Shown here in pieces: positions 44,716-56,668 of a stretch of DNA of 64,000 nucleotides. Location of the stretch: NCBI GenBank assembly GCA_964017235.1, contig OZ024936.1, positions 89,192,537 to 89,256,536 on the forward strand, written 5' to 3'. Source of the DNA: Sabellastarte sp. h YS-2021 (Eukaryota > Annelida > Polychaeta > Sabellida > Sabellidae). The position numbers and the translations under genes are program-made. The stretch's first letter is position 1. Each line of letters opens with the position of its first letter. The notes beneath the pieces are model-generated. The model saw nothing but the letters and a program-made list of their open reading frames with translations. It had not been told where the DNA came from and did no database searches.

Positions 44716-45600
44716 TGGGTCTCCAATGAGACCAGTCACACTTTATATGCTTTTGAACCATCTTAACATTGTAACTTAATTTCTTTAAAATAAATGGTGT
44801 GGTTTTTTGGCCTTATTTCAAAAGATTATGTCCAGAAGTCTTCAGTACAAAAGTAACTTAAAATTGAATGACTTAACGGAATTAACACTAACAAGGGAAA
44901 TTGTAAAGTCTCTCAAGAATGTATATTGAAACTGCACTTGATGTATATCTGTGCATAATAATAATGGAGCTATGATCATTTCTCTGTAACCACTACTTAG
45001 ATTTTTAAGCCTGATCTCTAGCGAGGCTCAAGTTTCTAGAGATAACTTTTATTTCATTTATTAGGTAATATTTCCAGGCATAGTGGGGTCTAGCTGTGGA
45101 CTTTTGACAGATGATCTGGAGTTGGATCATGCATCCAAAACTGTTGTCATTGTTTTTTAGTAATATCCGTAAGCATAAATAAAAAAATGTTCATCCAATC
45201 AGGTTTATATTTTCACACAAGTTGGGATCTACTCGTAACTCGTCCCTCATCAAAGACCGTCTGGCTTGGGTTCTATATAGCAAATCAAAATGTTTTTTTT
45301 TTTTGTGATTTTTCATCAATGTCTGCATTAGCTCAGAAGCTGTTTATTTCATAGTCACATAAGGTGTGGTCTACCTGTAGTATAGTGGCGGGTATTGCTT
45401 TTCAGCAATCCGAGAATCAAAAACTGAAGAATAACACTACTTGCTTGTTGTTGAAGCTCCCTATTGTCATTTTATCTCATATATATAACCCCAACAATTA
45501 ATATATCTACAATATTGCTTTAATCTGCTTCATTTCTTCAGAATTACATTCCCCGTTATTGTGGTAGTTTTTATTTAAGCCCCTTGTTGATTTCATTCAC
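44716..45600. other. Intergenic, nothing recognised
   Basis: No gene, RNA gene or known repeat seen. Confidence 0.4.
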
Positions 45601-45812
45601 ATCCCCCATTATCACCTGACATCTTTTAGTCATTATTTTATGATTTTTTCATGTCCCAGTGTTTATTTTATGGTTTTAAATGTATTATGTTGATTATAGA
45701 TTTGCACATTGTTATCACCTGATATGTCTCAGTGATTATTCTGTGGATTTTCATGCCCTAGTATTTATGTTGACAATAGACTTCCACATGGTGTGTCTAA
45801 CTCTTGCTTTGA

Positions 45813-46832
45813 TTGATTGTAATTCATGGGTCCTCTGCTTTCATGGTTTGTTTACCCTTAGGCTTTTGTGCTCTTTTTCAATTTCTTTTTCTTGTCAGAG
45901 TTTATTTTTGCATAGTCTTTGTTTCTTCTTGTTCTTTGGATTTGGTACGGTGTTTCTTGGCAATGTTAGTCATTAAGGTTACTCTTCTGATATGTTTCCT
46001 TTGTGTGATTGTGTCTCGGAACTGGCTCAATGCCGACAAGGGTCAGAATGGTGAAAAGGTTGACAGAAGCATCACATCTATTTTTCGGCTCCATGTTGTG
46101 GTGCGTAAATATTGTTACCTCGGCAACTCAAAACAGGTCCCTCCACAATTGAAAACTAGAAAATCTACTCCTACTCCTCTTGCTGTGCGGCGATGTTGCT
46201 GTAAACCCGGCCCAACCAATTTTGGATTCATCAACTGCAGATCCATTTGCAATAAAGGCCCTCTCCTCCATGACCTTATACAACGCAGTGACTTGGATAT
46301 CCTGTGCCTGGTTGAGACTCATATTAGACCAACTGACACTGATGGACTCCTAAACTCTCTTACACCCACAGATTACAACTTAATCCAAAAACCAAGGAGT
46401 ACTGGTTTGGGTGGCGGTGTTGGCTTTCTTTGTAGAAAATCCTTTTCTCCTAGTATTGTCTCTTCACCAGTGTTTAGATCATTTGAAATCATCATACTAT
46501 CTTTCAGGTCCAAGTACAATAGCTTTGTTGTTGCTTGTGTGTACCGTCCTCCCGGTTCTTGCACTACTCAGTTTTTGGAAGCTTTTCTGACTCTTGCTGG
46601 CTTTCTATCTTCAGTTGGTTCCAGTTTCATCATTTGTGGTGACATAAATATTCATTTGGATGTTGAGTGTGGTGATAGATCTAGGTTTAATGACATCCTT
46701 CAGTGTTGCAGTTTGATTCAATGTGTCAATGGCCAGACTCACGTACTGGGTCACACTATGGATGTTTTGATATCTCCTTGTGACTCTGATTTTGTCCTTA
46801 ATGTTAGTGTTGGAGACTTTATATCTGACTAG
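45813..46832 (+). pseudogene. LINE ORF2 N-terminus with APE-type endonuclease
   Basis: After a hydrophobic lead-in that is probably untranslated, the APE-like endonuclease starts near 46220: NCRSICNK (Asn), CLVETHI (catalytic Glu), VYRPPG, CGDINIHLD (Asp), GHTMDVLI, and ends at VGDFISD followed by a stop where the final His would be. The enzyme nicks target DNA to prime reverse transcription. The stop replaces the catalytic-His region (SDH), so the copy is dead. Confidence 0.85.
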
Positions 46833-48297
46833 GCTGACCAAACTTGATTTCTCCACCCCAGCAACATGTATTACAAAATGGTCTCTTATCGTAGGTATCA
46901 CAGGATTGATATCGACCAGTTCCGCAATGACCTTAGTAGTATACAATTTGTACTGTCCCCTGAAGGAAGTGCGGCAGAACTGTATCGTCAGTACGTGGTT
47001 GGTGTTACCCAGGTATTAGATAAGCATGCTCCTATCATCTCACGCATGGCAAAATGGCAGTCAGATGAGTGGTGGCCTGATTCATATCACATGGCCCGCT
47101 CCCTAAGGCGGCAATTTGAATGAATTTGGCGAAAACATAAGACACAGTTGAACAAGTCAAGGATCCATAAGCAAATTGCCTGGTGCAATCGACTAGCCAA
47201 CAAAGACAATGTCTCCTACTATACCAATCTTATAACTGCAAATAGTGAGGACCCCAAGATGCTGTGGCAGTCATTGAGGAAGGTACTGTACCGCACCTCT
47301 GAGACTGTTCTGCCGGCTCATAGCTGAGAAAAAAGCCTTGCGGACATGTTTGCTTCTTTCTTCACCAATAAAATAAGCAAAATCAGGGACACATTTTCTA
47401 CTTCTAGCTCTTTTACTGAAACACCAGATTCGGTGCCCGCTGCCTTCAATAGCTTTAAGCCTGTGACTGAAGATGAGGTCAGTAAGTGCATCAATGAGTC
47501 TCGTACTAAATCATGCCTACTGGACCCCATACCAACATTCCTCTTCAAGGATTGTCTGGATATACTCCTTCCGTCTATTACTAAGTTGGTGAATTATTCT
47601 CTCATTGAAGGCTCTTTCCCAAGTACTTTCAAAAAAGCGGTTGTCACCCCCCTCATTAAAAAGATTTCTCTGCCCAGAAAAGACCTTAAGAATTATCGCC
47701 CAGTGTCTGGTCTTTGTTTCTTATCAAAGTTTGTTGAGCGAGTTGTTGCTAAGCAACTTATGTCACACATCAATAACAACAAACTGGACAATCCATATCT
47801 GTCAGCTTATAAGCCAGAACACTCCACTGAAACAGCTCTATTGTCAATAAAAATGAGGTCCATGCCTCTTTGGCACGCGGTGAACCTACGGCTCAAGTTC
47901 TTCTGGATTTATCAGCCTCGTTTGATACCATATATTATAATATTCTTCTTGGTTACCTTAAATCCTGGTTTGGTCTTGGTGGAACTGTTCTAAAGTGGTT
48001 TGCTTCCTACTTGAATGATCGATGTCAGTTTATCAAGATAGGTTCCACACTAGCTGAATGAAGCAGGCTCATTTATGGAGTTCCCCAAGGTTCAGTTCTC
48101 GGTCCATTGCAGTTTTCACTCTATACTACACCACTTAGCAAAATCATCCGCCTTCATCAGCATATTAAATTTCACTTCTATGTGGATGATACACAGCTAT
48201 ACATCCATCTCTTACACAAGAATGCTTCTGCTGCTGTCGCCAAACTAAATGCCTGCCTACTTGATGTGTAATGATGGATGTCTCTCAGTAAACTGGT
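46833..48297 (+). pseudogene. LINE reverse transcriptase domain
   Basis: Same frame as the endonuclease to about 47860: SCLLDPIPTFLFKDCLD, FKKAVVTPLIKK, LKNYRPVSGLCFLSKFVERV. Then, one frame over, VLLDLSASFDTI (first catalytic Asp), YGVPQGSVLGPL and FYVDDTQLY (the F/YxDD box, with V for the usual A). All RT motifs can be read, but stops and a frameshift break the protein. Confidence 0.88.
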
Positions 48298-49215
48298 ATG
48301 AGCACGGCTTGTGAGGGGCCTGCTACTGCAGTTGGAGGCAACCTTAAACCCAGTCTTTTATTTATTTTTTATTTACACTTTAGTCATTCTTGTTTACCAC
48401 CCACTAGCCAATAGGAATTAAGCAATACCCTATCGACCACAATTGAATTGACCTTCTGCCATATTTATTTTCAAAGTCAATGAATGAACAAGTTCTGCCC
48501 ACCACCACTACCCTGGTACATCATAAGCTTCAGTGTGAACTCACTGGTTTGGTAGGGCTATCCCTATCGCAATTTAGCCGAATTTTTGGCTAAAACTAGG
48601 TTGGGCCAGGCTGACCCTGGTTCCCCCTCTCAATTATGACCTTCCAACGAACTATGACCTTTCGACCTCCAACGATTGATCCACTTGGAGGAATGATGTA
48701 GGATCCTGTGTCTGGTGATGTCCCCTTAAGTTGGTACCTTAAGGTCATGTAACATGTAATCCACTTTTCACAGTAACCCTCTTGGGCCTTGACCCCTTAT
48801 GGCTGTCCCACCATAAGGGAGGTCTCCTGTTGTAGGGATTGATGTGGGCCTTTGTAGTCTAGGGATAGGCTGGACCAGGCTGACCCTGGCTCCCCCTTCT
48901 GACACATTCACTTTCGTCCCGATTTTTGACATATTAACCAACATGCGAGTTGCATGTTGACGAATATACCATATGGACATAAAGAATACTTTGTGGATAA
49001 TTTGTATGTGTCTGTGATATGTATCAGTACATGCTATGATGGTGGTTTTAAAAATTTTTCATTTTTACACTCATAATTTTTAAATACCTGTTTTTAATCC
49101 TATCTATGTATGTCTACACTAACATGTAAATAAATGCCTCAAGAATACCCTCACTTTAACTTCACAACCACTGTGACCTGTCCACAATGACCTTTTGAGC
49201 TCGTATAACCTTGAC
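48298..49215. mobile_element. Insertion of about 0.9 kb inside the LINE
   Basis: LINE coding text stops after WMSLSKL and resumes with VSLQLKLNPEKTDFI, so the same short protein block is present on both sides. This could be a target duplication of an inserted element or a junction of two LINE copies. The insert repeats GGCTGACCCTGG(T/C)TCCCCCT at 48610 and 48880. No coding content or family recognised. Confidence 0.55.
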
Positions 49216-49974
49216 CTGGTCTCGCTCCAACTGAAGCTCAACCCAGAAAAAACTGACTTCATTGTTTTTGGCTCTAAGTCTCAGCGTCAGAAGTTTTCCT
49301 CCCTTTTTCCAGTCAGTATTCGGGGTAGCCTTCTTCATCCGGTTGATTCTGTCAAAAATCTAGGTGTGTGGTTTGATGCAGAATTTTCCTTCTCTGAACA
49401 TGTCACGTGCTTTCTTCAGATGCATGACCTTCATAGAATAAGACAGTATCTTACCCCAGAAGTGGCAGTCCTTGCAGCAAATGCCTTGGTTAGTCGCTGT
49501 CTAGATTGCTGTAACTCTCTGTTTATGGGTTTGTCATGCTTTAATCTGCACAAATTGCAAAGTATTCAGAATACCCTTGCTTGTATTGTTACAAATCATA
49601 GAAAGTATGCTCATGTTACACTCATTCTGAAGCAACTCCATTGGCTGCCCGTGAAGTATAGACATATGTTCAAAACTGCAACACTAGTTTATAAATTTCT
49701 ACATAGCGGTTCTCCTTCATACTTTCAACCTTTCTTGTCTCCCAGCAGCTGCTCCAATAGTACCAGGCATAGTCACTCAGATCGTCAATACCTTACTGTT
49801 CCTCCTTTTCGCTCATCAGTCTTCAAGTCTGTCAAATATTTTGATCACAACTTTGCCTTTGATGCTCCTAAGATCTGGAATGAACTCCCTCATGATGTGC
49901 GTAGTGCAGTATCAGTTGCCTCCTTCAGAAGGAAGCTTAAAACTTACCTGTTTGCAAAAGCCTATCTGCCATAG
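49216..49974 (+). pseudogene. LINE ORF2 C-terminal region
   Basis: Open to a TAG after 49971: LKLNPEKTDFIVFG, VKNLGVWFD, RIRQYLTPEVAVLAANALVS, LQSIQNTLACIV, LKQLHWLPVKYR, APKIWNELPHDVR and FRRKLKTYLF. It is homologous block by block with the fragment at 6435-6926 (-). Confidence 0.9.
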
Positions 49975-50241
49975 CCTCCCTTGTCACCCTGTGATTCCTT
50001 GGTATGACCTGGCTATGTCCTCAGATTAATGTTACCTTCCTTGCTTTATGTTCAGTTGCGCCTTAGAGTTCATCAGTGATTGAGATTAAGTGCTATAAAA
50101 GTCCACATTAGATTAGATTAGTTTGGCCCTCCTTAAAATTGATCAATGATCCTGATCTGGATCAAAAAGCCAGAATTTATTTGGTTTTTATTATCACTAA
50201 CTGTGGGTGAGTGTGTAATCTAATGCCCTGCTTGTTTCTAA

Positions 50242-51221
50242 TATCTCCCACCTTCGCCGAAGGCCGTGGTTGGGAGATTATAAAACGCCTTCCGTACATC
50301 CGTAAGTCCGTCCATCTGTCCGTCCGTCCGTTCGTCACGTTTTTGCATAAACCTTAATATCTCATTCATTTATAAAGATATCTTCACCAATTTGCAGGGA
50401 ATGTTTATGGCTATGGAAACCTGTCTCTGCAAAATTTTAGCCTCATTTTGAAAAACAAAATGGCTGCCATAGCTAATTGTTTTGAAATCATAAAGGTGCT
50501 CTAAATCTTTAAATATTCCAGCTAGCTTCATCAAATTTGCAAAAAAGCTATATGACTAGAAAAGCTAGCCTGATTGTAATTTTGACACTAGTTCACCTTA
50601 AACCTTAATATCTCATTCATTTATAAGGATATCTTCACCAAATTTGCAGGGAATCTTTATGGCTATGAAAACCTGTCTCTGCAAAATTTTAGCCTCACTT
50701 TGAAAAACAAAATGGCCACCATAGCTAACTGTTTAAAAATCATAAAGGTGCTTGAAATATTCCAGTTAGCTTTATCAAATTTGCACAAAAGCTATATGGC
50801 TAGAAAAACTAGCCTACTAGCAATTTTGACACTAGTTCAAAAAACAAAATGGCCGCCGTATCACATGTTTAAAGTTTGTCATGTTTTTCCATAAACCTTA
50901 ATATCTCATTCATTTATAAAGATATCTTCAACAAATTTGCAGGGAATGTTTACGGCTATGAAAACCTGTCTCTGTATAATTTTAGCCTCATTTTGAAAAA
51001 CAAAATGGCCGCCATAGCTAATTGCTTGAAAATCATTAAGATGATCTAAAACTTGAAATATTGCAGCTAGGTTCATCAAATATGCGCCAAAGATATATGG
51101 CTAGGAAAGTTAGCCTGATAGTAATTTAGCCCCTTCTTCGATGTCAAGTGAGGTTATCTTACTACAAAGGCCTTATATCTCCTTTAGTTCTCCATATTTA
51201 CTGATTCTAAGGCGGGAGATA
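50242..51221. mobile_element. Short non-autonomous DNA element with TATCTCCC ends
   Basis: Left end TATCTCCCACCTTCGCCG, right end TTCTAAGGCGGGAGATA: an inverted terminal repeat. A short CCGTCC-type microsatellite (TCCGTCCATCTGTCCGTCCG) follows the left end. It is filled by three tandem blocks. There is no transposase. Similar GGGAGATA elements are common in marine invertebrate genomes. Confidence 0.75.
50351..51130. repeat. Three tandem copies of about 250-290 bp
   Basis: Starts near 50355, 50607 and 50899, each with TTAATATCTCATTCATTTAT, GATATCTTCA, TTTGCAGGGAAT, AACCTGTCTCTG, TTTTGAAAAACAAAATGGC and CTAGAAA(A/G). They are internal to the TATCTCCC-ended element. Confidence 0.88.
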
Positions 51222-52582
51222 ACCGTTGCGGCAGTGGCCTTGTTGTGCATCAGTTGAACTTTGTAATTTTATGATTGGGCAAAGAAGTGTTAATTATTTT
51301 GCAAATCTTGCCCATTTATCACCTACATACATTTAAAAAGTATCTCACCGACAAATATACATACATATCTCATTGGATAATTTAACAGATCCTGAATGAG
51401 AACTGTCAGTTACAGTCTTCCTATGTAGACCGTATGTTATTGATAAGGTATATGTGAACATATACTGAAACAATGTTCTTTGGAAAAATTGAAAGCTTCT
51501 CTCAACATGAGACCAGAAATATTTATTTAAGGAAAGATTACGGACAGCCTACCCAGGTGTATTAAATTGAATCTTTAGAAACCTGTGCTTTTTAACATAT
51601 AAACTGTATTTTTGTGTCTTGAATGAACTTCAAATTTGACTGAATTTCTAATTGTATAGACACCACTGCCAAAAGTGAAAAGCCTAAAATTTGGCCACTT
51701 TGTGTCTGTCAACCGAACTTCAAAGCCTAATATTTACTAAAATTCCCGTCATTGGAGCAATACCTTTACTACCAGGAATGGAAAATTTGACATTCAACTT
51801 ATTGTAACTTGTATTTACTTTCTTTGTAATTTTACTTTTCATCATTACAGGTCTTTGCCTGTCCTTTTTTCTGATCTGTTCAATCACTCCATTATTATTA
51901 TTTTTGATCTCCTGGTTAGCTCTTTTATCTATGAACTACTGAAATCACAGATGTCAAATACCTGCTTTGGTGTCCCTTCATCTCTTAAATTTCGGTTTAT
52001 TCTTTTTATTTTATTTGTTTTTAATAGCTCTTTTTTGCACTTCTAACAGTTACTTGAGGACAGTGTCATGACAAAGTTTGTGTTAGTCAAGAAATGTATG
52101 ACCAAATCAAGGCAGTATTAGCCTTAGACAGAGGGCAAAAATTGGATCAGTTTGGATCTTATTTTAAATTTTGATGCAATAAGAACTATAGGCTGGAGAA
52201 GAATGGTCAGTTCATGTCTAGTTGTTGTGAAGGAAATACATTTGAGACACTTGTGAAATATAATAGTACGGCATTCACAAGTGGTGCAAAAACTGGGATG
52301 AAGTAATGAAAAAATTATGCCGGAATTAGATTTGATATAGTACCTGTACTTCTCAGTTCCTATAAACAGTAACTATATTTCTCAGTTCCTATAAGCAGTA
52401 ACTATACTTTTCTGAGTTCCTATAAACAGTGCAATGAAAGAAGACCAGCCAAGCACCTTCAAAGTGAAGGGCCAATATTATATTGTGTTTCTTTACCAGA
52501 GTTCAGATGGACAAGATAGACTTCTTGAGTCGCCCTGATTGAGTCTATTAACTGGCAGGCCAGCAGATAAGTGCATGATAAA
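51222..52582. other. Intergenic, no gene recognised
   Basis: A short tandem (CTCAGTTCCTATAAACAGTA x3) occurs at about 52351-52430. Otherwise nothing recognised. Confidence 0.5.
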
Positions 52583-52593
52583 TGCCAGTCTAA

Positions 52594-52819
52594 TATTTAT
52601 TTGAGGTTTTACGTCGCTTTCAACACTGTACAGGTCATATCACGACGGGTAGTTGGAAGGGCAGAGGAAACCAGTACATACAGTTCGTCAGGGTTTTGTA
52701 CTGTAAACTGCCAACCAACGGCAAGCAACTACCAGCTTTCCCACTTGAGGCCATGCTGGGAACAGAAATCCTGGCCGCCGAGGTGGGAGGCGAGAGTGTT
52801 GCCACTCTGCCACCATAAG
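52594..52819 (-). mobile_element. tRNA-derived SINE (copy 7)
   Basis: Full-length minus copy. Target duplication TGCCAGTCTAA at 52583-52593 and 52820-52830. Confidence 0.94.
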
Positions 52820-52830
52820 TGCCAGTCTAA

Positions 52831-53884
52831 GGGCAGTTGCATAAAAATACGTAGTGTTGTGAAAGAAACGTATTTAGTGTCACATCATCAGCAACATGTC
52901 ATGTTCCCGATGAATTAATGTATGTCTGAACTAAAGAACTGTCTATATATAATATCAATGTGAAGAAATATTTCAATAATGTAATAAGTTTCTCTTACAT
53001 CCCATCATAAATGTATACACACTCAAGTATGCTATATATATTGTTCGGAAATATGAACATAGTGGGATAGTAGAGATTTACACTTGCAAATAAAGTCAAC
53101 TGTCCCAACAATAGTGTTACTCCTTGAATATCTAAGAGCAGACGGAGGCCATCTAAAGGCCACACAGTGGGTTTCTATACATGCAAGGTACACGTGAGTG
53201 TGTGATACGGCACTTGCAAACTCTGTAAGTAAATGGGGAGAACCTACAACACTAGCAAGGAGAATGCATGTGCCCAAGTCTCTAGTATAATGGATACAGA
53301 GAATAAATGGATGTAGGGGATGATGTGCATGCCAATTTTTACTGCAGGGTCAATGTTGCCTTGATATTCTGCTGTAAAATGGCACCTGTACCTTTAGCGT
53401 CCCTTGCAAATCAGCCGATTTTTCTCTTTAACTAGGATGTATGTGCACGTATGATAGGATGTAAGAGCCCCTTTAGGCGTATTAACCAAAAGCAAATCAG
53501 TACAGTCAGCTCACTTTGTACTGATTGGTCTTTTCTACTGAAAAAAGGGGCATGCAAACAGATAGTAGCAGACTAAGTTGACATATTAAGAACTGCCGCG
53601 TAATATTAACTTTTTTACCATACTTCAGGCCCACTACTCCCAAAGAGGCTTTATCAAGTTTCAGACTTTTCACTTTTGTATAAGTATATAGTAGAGTTAA
53701 GCTAGAAGTTGCCAAAGTATTTCATAAAAAGGCCCAGGATTACCAGAATTTATCTAGGAACAACTTTTAACCAGTCAAAATATTGCCAGTAAAAAGGTAT
53801 TAGGTTTCATATTGAGTGCTTGGTGTGTCTATTTAAATACAAAGGCAAAGTGAAGTGTGAAGAGGTAATAGTATATAACTTGTT
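52831..53884. other. Intergenic, nothing recognised
   Basis: No supported gene. Confidence 0.45.
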
Positions 53885-54245
53885 AAATTACACCTGAGAG
53901 TTTTTCTTTTGTTAAAAGTGTCCAATATCTTTCACTATTGGCCACTTTGTGATGTTGACCATATATAGAAGTCTTTTTAGCACATTTCCAAAGAAAACCT
54001 TTCACATGTATTTCAACTAAAATGATCATAAAAACCCCAAAAGTACACAACAGGAGTATTGAAATGAAAAGTATTGATGTTAAACAATATCTTAAAAAAT
54101 ATAAATTAAGGAAGTGGTGTAATTTAAATAGGTTAATAGCCTCGTAAGTGTCCAATATCGGAAAATAATGGACTGTTGACTCGGTCCCTTCGTAACCTCG
54201 TAAACAGGCCATTATTTTCCAATATTGACTTACTTGGCCATTAAC
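53885..54245 (-). repeat. Dispersed repeat family B, copy 3
   Basis: Reverse complement of the 38.64 kb family. Its inner part is nearly self-complementary: ATAGGTTAATAGCC...AAAATAATGGAC and CCATTATTTT...GGCCATTAACCTAT (54150-54250) can form a hairpin. Confidence 0.65.
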
Positions 54246-55114
54246 CTATACATAGTTTCATTCAAATATCAAAGTTGGGGTTTAACATCCTGCTCTAATG
54301 CCAGGGTCACACTGGAACACACCCTCAGCATTGTCACTTGTGAAAGTTGCACTCACACAGAGGTGACAGCCTGTGAAAAGATGTCTAACTTGCTAACCCT
54401 CTATAAGCAGATTTGGTATTTAATCACAGACTGAAATTTAAGTTTGATCTAAAGTTTTACGTTTTGATCTTGCATGGACCCCATAAAATTGCCTTTTACT
54501 GTTGTTAATAAGGTAGTCCAAGCTTTTCATGCTTTGTAAACTTTAAGACACCTTAAATTGAGGTCAAACCTGCTACCATCGTTTTTATTAATGGTTAACC
54601 CTGCTTTAATTAAACTTTACTATCATAGTGATACTTTTGCCTTAAATTAAGTATTAATGTGAAGTTGATTTAAAGTGTGGGTTTACACACATTAACTTCG
54701 ATATGTTTAAGTTGACCCTAGGTGAGGTAGAGGAACATACAGAAGAGGTAAAAATATCCCCTTAGCATTGATTTTTCACTCCCATATGGCACACAAGATC
54801 AGTCCAATACTCTTTAGCTATTGATGGAAGTTGCATATTTCAAAAATTGTCTTTCCAATTATAACATATCATCACGTTGTTTAATTTTCTGACTTTTTTA
54901 TTGCAAAATCACCATTAGGAATGCCAGTGTTTTGAAGTAGTTTGTGTGGAGTATTTGAGGGTCTATCAACGCAAGTACGTAAACTTTGTTTACGTCACGC
55001 TCACCAGATGTCACATTTCAGCCAGCCCTCTGTTGTTAGGCACGGACTACTTTTCTCACATTTACATCGTAACTTTCAGCAGGCAAACTCTCCAGCAAAG
55101 CTGGTATTGATTTT
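54246..55114. other. Intergenic left of the mirror-arranged region
   Basis: Contains a palindrome ACGTAAACTTTGTTTACGT (about 54976-54994). No gene seen. Confidence 0.45.
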
Positions 55115-55145
55115 TACGAAAGAGTATTGGCGCCAACATAGTGTT
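55115..55145 (+). repeat. Left 31-bp inverted repeat (TACGAAAGAGTATTGGCGCC...)
   Basis: 30 of 31 bases match the reverse complement of 62942-62972. Confidence 0.85.
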
Positions 55146-55169
55146 ATATTTGTTTAATCATATTATATC

Positions 55170-55333
55170 CAGTGATTGGAAACGATAAACTTCACCAACA
55201 ATACAAACTTCAACAACAATATTATACTGTAAACTTCGCCAATAATGCAAACTTCAACAACAATACTGTAAACTTCGCCAATACTGTAAACTTCGCCAAT
55301 AATGCAAACTTCGCTAACAACAATGAGAACTTC
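55170..55333. repeat. Minisatellite array A1 (AAACTTCGCCAAYAATG type)
   Basis: Units such as AAACTTCGCCAATAATGC and AAACTTCAACAACAATACTGT, part of the same array as 55717-55790 and interrupted by the Harbinger end fragment. Confidence 0.85.
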
Positions 55334-55716
55334 ACTCGTAGCATATTCTTCAGGGGCGACGATGCATGGCTTCCCTGCTGCGAATATCGTTGTTTGTTCT
55401 TCGTCTTTCAGCCGACAATCTTCAAAGGAAAGTTGGCGAACAATGAAGAACAATAAAGAAGCCTGCTACGAAGTGGCGAATTGGGGTACGAGGGTGCTAC
55501 GAAGTCGACGAATCCACCACCATCTGTGAAGAATTGCAAAGAAATGGACGAAGCGTGGCGATAGTTTTGAACAGTTTGAAACTGTCGTAGCCAGATGACG
55601 ATCCATGGAGAATGTTGGAGAACAGTGAAGATGGACCAAGAATATGCTACCAACAAGGATGAATTGCATGATCGCGCATATTCGCCACTAAACATCGCCA
55701 CAGTGTGACCTGGGCA
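55334..55716 (-). mobile_element. Harbinger left-end fragment inserted in the minisatellite
   Basis: Reverse-oriented copy of 8245-8620: GCCACAGTGTGACCTGGGCA then TTA at its end, GATGACGATCCATGGAGAA, GAACAGTTTGAAACTGTC, AATCCACCACCATCTGTGAA, GCCTGCTACGAAGTGGCG. It lacks the other end and all genes. It may be a MITE or a solo terminal fragment. Confidence 0.8.
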
Positions 55717-55790
55717 TTACAATGCTGTAAAGTTCACCAATAATGAAAACTTCGCCAATAATGTAAAGTTCGCCAACAAGATGAAAAGTG
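55717..55790. repeat. Minisatellite array A1, continued
   Basis: Four units GTAAAGTTC(A/G)CCAATAATG after the TTA next to the Harbinger fragment. Confidence 0.8.
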
Positions 55791-55942
55791 TTGCTAAAAA
55801 TAGTAACAAGTGGTACATAAAAAACAGGGAATGGATTTTATGGACATGTGGGTGTATCAGTAACAGGCGGTACATTATAAAACATGGAATGGACCCTGAT
55901 TTATCTGCATTATGTAGCAATTGTCTGAGAGTTTTTGGTAGT

Positions 55943-56235
55943 TGTGAGTTTGTTTGTGATCAATATAACTCAAAAACTTATGGATGGATTTTGATGAAAT
56001 TTTCAGGATATGTCTGAAAAGGTAAAAGGGAAGAAAAGATTCAATTTTGGGAGTGATCCAGATCACTATCTGGATCTGCTGAATCCATGAAATGTATTTT
56101 TTAAAGACAGATAACTCAAAAAGTTATTGATGGATTTTGCTGAAATTTTCAGGAAATGTCTTAAATGGGACAAGGAACAAGTGATTAGATTTTGGGATTG
56201 ATTTGGATCACTGTTTGGATCATCTGGATACACTA
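55943..56235 (+). repeat. Interspersed repeat family C, third copy
   Basis: TATAACTCAAAAACTTATGG, ATGGATTTTGATGAAATTTT, CAGGATATGTCTGAAAAGG and GATCCAGATCACT; a partly duplicated block follows (AGATAACTCAAAAAGTTATT). Confidence 0.7.
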
Positions 56236-56238
56236 CAG

Positions 56239-56358
56239 AACAGTACAGAACCTTGACCAAGTGTATGTATGGTTTCCACTGCCCATAAAAGTACCCTTCG
56301 TGATATGGCCTATACAATGTGTTGAAAGCGATGTTAAAACCCAAATAAATAAATAATT
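56239..56358 (+). mobile_element. tRNA-derived SINE, 3' half only (copy 8)
   Basis: Begins at CAGTACAGAACCTTGACC and ends CCCAAATAAATAAATAA; the tRNA-like head is missing. No clear target duplication. Confidence 0.85.
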
Positions 56359-56554
56359 TATTTATAACTTAATAATTCCACCTTGACCTGTATCTGACCT
56401 TACAGGGGAGGGTTCATGTAAGAGGAGAGTTTTGATGGTGTATTAGGTTTGGGTTTGAATCCAAGATATAATTTACCTTACCTTCTGAATTGAGTTTGAG
56501 TGGCTGACCTGGTGTCAAGTCAAACCAAGAACATGTAGGATTGATACTGGTTTA

Positions 56555-56668
56555 GATGCATTTACATACCAAACCTTCATTTTATTTGATTGTTAGTAAG
56601 AAACTAATTTGTTGACAAGGAATGCTTGAGTTTTATAAACTGCATATGCTTGAGCCACACCCAAAATA
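56555..56668 (+). repeat. Direct repeat, first copy (partner at 58238)
   Basis: CATTTACATA...TTAATTT..GACAAGGAATGCTTGAGTTT, CATAAACTG and GCTTGAGCCACACCC match 58238-58346 at roughly 80% identity. Confidence 0.75.

Larger units (their letters stand above)
45600..50130 (+). mobile_element. Near full-length CR1/L2-group LINE, inactive, interrupted
   Basis: Endonuclease, reverse transcriptase and C-terminal region occur in order, followed by a 3' end TAAGTGCTATAAAAGTCCAC and an ATTAGATTAGATTAG tail (50105-50125). The reading frame has stops near 46830, 47121 and 47325, a frameshift near 47860 and more stops at 48059 and 48274. About 0.9 kb of unrelated sequence lies at 48298-49215. The 5' boundary is uncertain. 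Confidence 0.85.

Noticed and set aside
45680-45976. Hydrophobic frame before the LINE endonuclease as a membrane protein
   Set aside because: T-rich LINE leader gives F/L-rich translations in two frames; it runs into the LINE frame without a domain.
51855-52046. Small membrane protein frame
   Set aside because: T-rich chance frame with no features beyond composition.
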